Source of the DNA: Paraburkholderia bannensis
Lineage (GTDB): Bacteria > Pseudomonadota > Gammaproteobacteria > Burkholderiales > Burkholderiaceae
Reading direction: 5' to 3'
DNA: 64,000 bases
Assembly (NCBI RefSeq): GCF_014200455.1
Contig: NZ_JACHBW010000013.1
Span: 124,001 to 188,000, forward strand
This document shows positions 61,358 to 64,000 of this stretch, piece by piece (within the stretch, counting starts at the first letter, position 1; every line of letters begins with the position of its first letter). Below the pieces are notes generated by a model, which was given only the letters and a program-made list of their open reading frames with translations, was not told the origin of the DNA and did no database searches. Position numbers and translations under genes: made by a program.

Positions 61358-62155
61358 TCAGGCCAGTTCCGCCGCGCGTTGCTGCGCGCCGCGCAGCCAG
61401 CCGAGGCCATCGACGGTATTCGTCTTCGGCTTGTATTCACAGCCGACATAGCCCGCGTAGCCCAGCGAATCGAGCAGATCGAACAGGAACGGGTAGTTGA
61501 TCTCGCCCGTGCCCGGCTCGTTGCGCCCGGGGTTATCGGCGAGCTGGATGTGGGCGATCTTCGCGAACTGCTTCTTGATGGTCGCGGCCAGTTCGCCTTC
61601 CATGCGCTGCATGTGATAGATGTCGTATTGCAGGAACAGATTGTCCGAACCCACCTTTTCGATGATGTCGAGGCCTTCTGCCGAACGGTTCAGCGCGAAG
61701 CCCGGGATGTCGTATGAGTTGCACGGCTCGACCAGCAGACGGATGCCTTCGCGCTTGAGTTCGCCCGCCGCGTAACGCAGGTTGTCGACGATGGTGGCGA
61801 GCGCCGTTTCGCGGCTCACGCCCGCCGTCGGAATGCCGACGAGGCAGTTCAACTGCGGCACCTTGAGCGCCTTGGCGTATTCGATCGCGCGGCCCACGCC
61901 TTCCTGGAACTCGCCACGGCGCTCCGGCAGACAGGCGATGCCGCGCTCGCCGCCTTCCCAGTTGCCGGCGGGCAGGTTGTGCAGCACGAGTTTGAGCTTG
62001 TTCGCTTCCAGACGCTCGGCCAGCTCGGCGGCCTTGAACGGGTAGGGGAACAGGAATTCGACGGCTTCGAAGCCCGCCTCGGCAGCCGCGGCAAAGCGGT
62101 CGAGGAACGGCACTTCGTTGAACAGCATGGTGAGATTCGCAGCGAATTTCGGCAT
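61358..62155 (-). CDS. hyi: Hydroxypyruvate isomerase
   Basis: Interconverts hydroxypyruvate and tartronate semialdehyde. A 265-residue TIM-barrel protein of the AP-endonuclease-2/xylose-isomerase family: MPKFAANLTMLFNEVPFLDRF at the start, LVEPCNSYDIPGF, HIQLADNPGRNEPGTGEINY and GCEYKPKTNTVDGLGW near the C terminus (metal ligands Glu, Asp, His). AGAGACATC precedes the start; lies between gcl and glxR. Confidence 0.95.
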   Translation of the reverse strand: MPKFAANLTMLFNEVPFLDRFAAAAEAGFEAVEFLFPYPFKAAELAERLEANKLKLVLHNLPAGNWEGGERGIACLPERRGEFQEGVGRAIEYAKALKVPQLNCLVGIPTAGVSRETALATIVDNLRYAAGELKREGIRLLVEPCNSYDIPGFALNRSAEGLDIIEKVGSDNLFLQYDIYHMQRMEGELAATIKKQFAKIAHIQLADNPGRNEPGTGEINYPFLFDLLDSLGYAGYVGCEYKPKTNTVDGLGWLRGAQQRAAELA

Positions 62156-62247
62156 GAGATGTCTCTCGCGGGGCTGGAGTGGGAGGGGACCGCCTTTCGC
62201 GCGTCAGGGCTGGGCGCGAAAAGCGGGGTGTTCAGTTGCGTCGGTGC

Positions 62248-64000
<1,753 letters not shown>

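Overview
The window is a GC-rich chromosomal segment (roughly 63-65 % G+C by eye) from a betaproteobacterium of the Burkholderiaceae, most likely Paraburkholderia, Caballeronia or a close relative. The evidence is gene order and protein sequence: rnr-rlmB, the Nudix-aat-bpt-pyrD cluster, ssuDCB-mop, lexA followed by sbp-cysTWA-cysB, a DUF4148 secreted protein, a nodIJ-type exporter, and Burkholderia-style TAGAAT -10 boxes. The genus call is an inference; no rRNA gene is present.

Layout. 1-8313: an oxalate-catabolism operon: oxc, frc, a small PAS protein, the transhydrogenase genes pntAB, and an OxlT-like oxalate/formate carrier that carries a one-base frameshift here. 8600-9215: two near-identical tRNA-Leu(CAG) cassettes with a 38-bp perfect palindrome between them. 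9543-14650: rnr, rlmB, a lipoprotein amidase and rpiA. 14979-20527: a Crp-type regulator, manC, a FadR-type GntR regulator and a Gfo/Idh/MocA oxidoreductase. 20572-25750 (minus strand): a cystine-like ABC permease and binding protein, pyrD, the N-degron transferases bpt and aat, and a zinc-ribbon Nudix hydrolase. 25931-30284: initiator tRNA and a mixed set (UPF0303, SMR exporter, DUF1488, TetR, enoyl-CoA hydratase family, membrane protein). 30722-34037: sulfonate utilisation (ssuD, ssuC, ssuB, molbindin) without ssuA or ssuE. 34148-35863: small unknowns, DUF805, a candidate small RNA and an SRAP (YedK) protein.

36048-43311 is a decayed prophage of about 7.2 kb inserted in the 3' end of tRNA-His(GTG) and bounded by 59-bp perfect direct repeats. 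It has no integrase, replication or capsid genes. Two deletion junctions flank a fragment of a giant HExxH-containing phage protein, but the lysis cassette (holin candidates, endolysin, Rz with nested Rz1) looks intact. Two unassigned accessory genes sit beside the right attachment site, and a LexA-type operator sits at the left end.

43447-53427: dusA, DUF4148, an aldo/keto reductase, a YraQ-type permease, a nodIJ-like exporter, a universal stress protein, DUF2939 and lexA with two SOS boxes. 53740-58853: the sulfate uptake operon sbp-cysT-cysW-cysA with cysB. 59004-60023: L-asparaginase. 60387-64000 (minus): the glyoxylate-to-glycerate operon gcl-hyi-glxR, with gcl running off the right edge.

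Themes: C2-acid metabolism (oxalate at the left end, glyoxylate at the right), sulfur scavenging (ssu and cys, whose promoters share a TAGACT -10 and inverted repeats), and SOS-linked elements (lexA, SRAP, prophage operator). The least described material is the tRNA-His prophage remnant and the candidate small RNA next to it.
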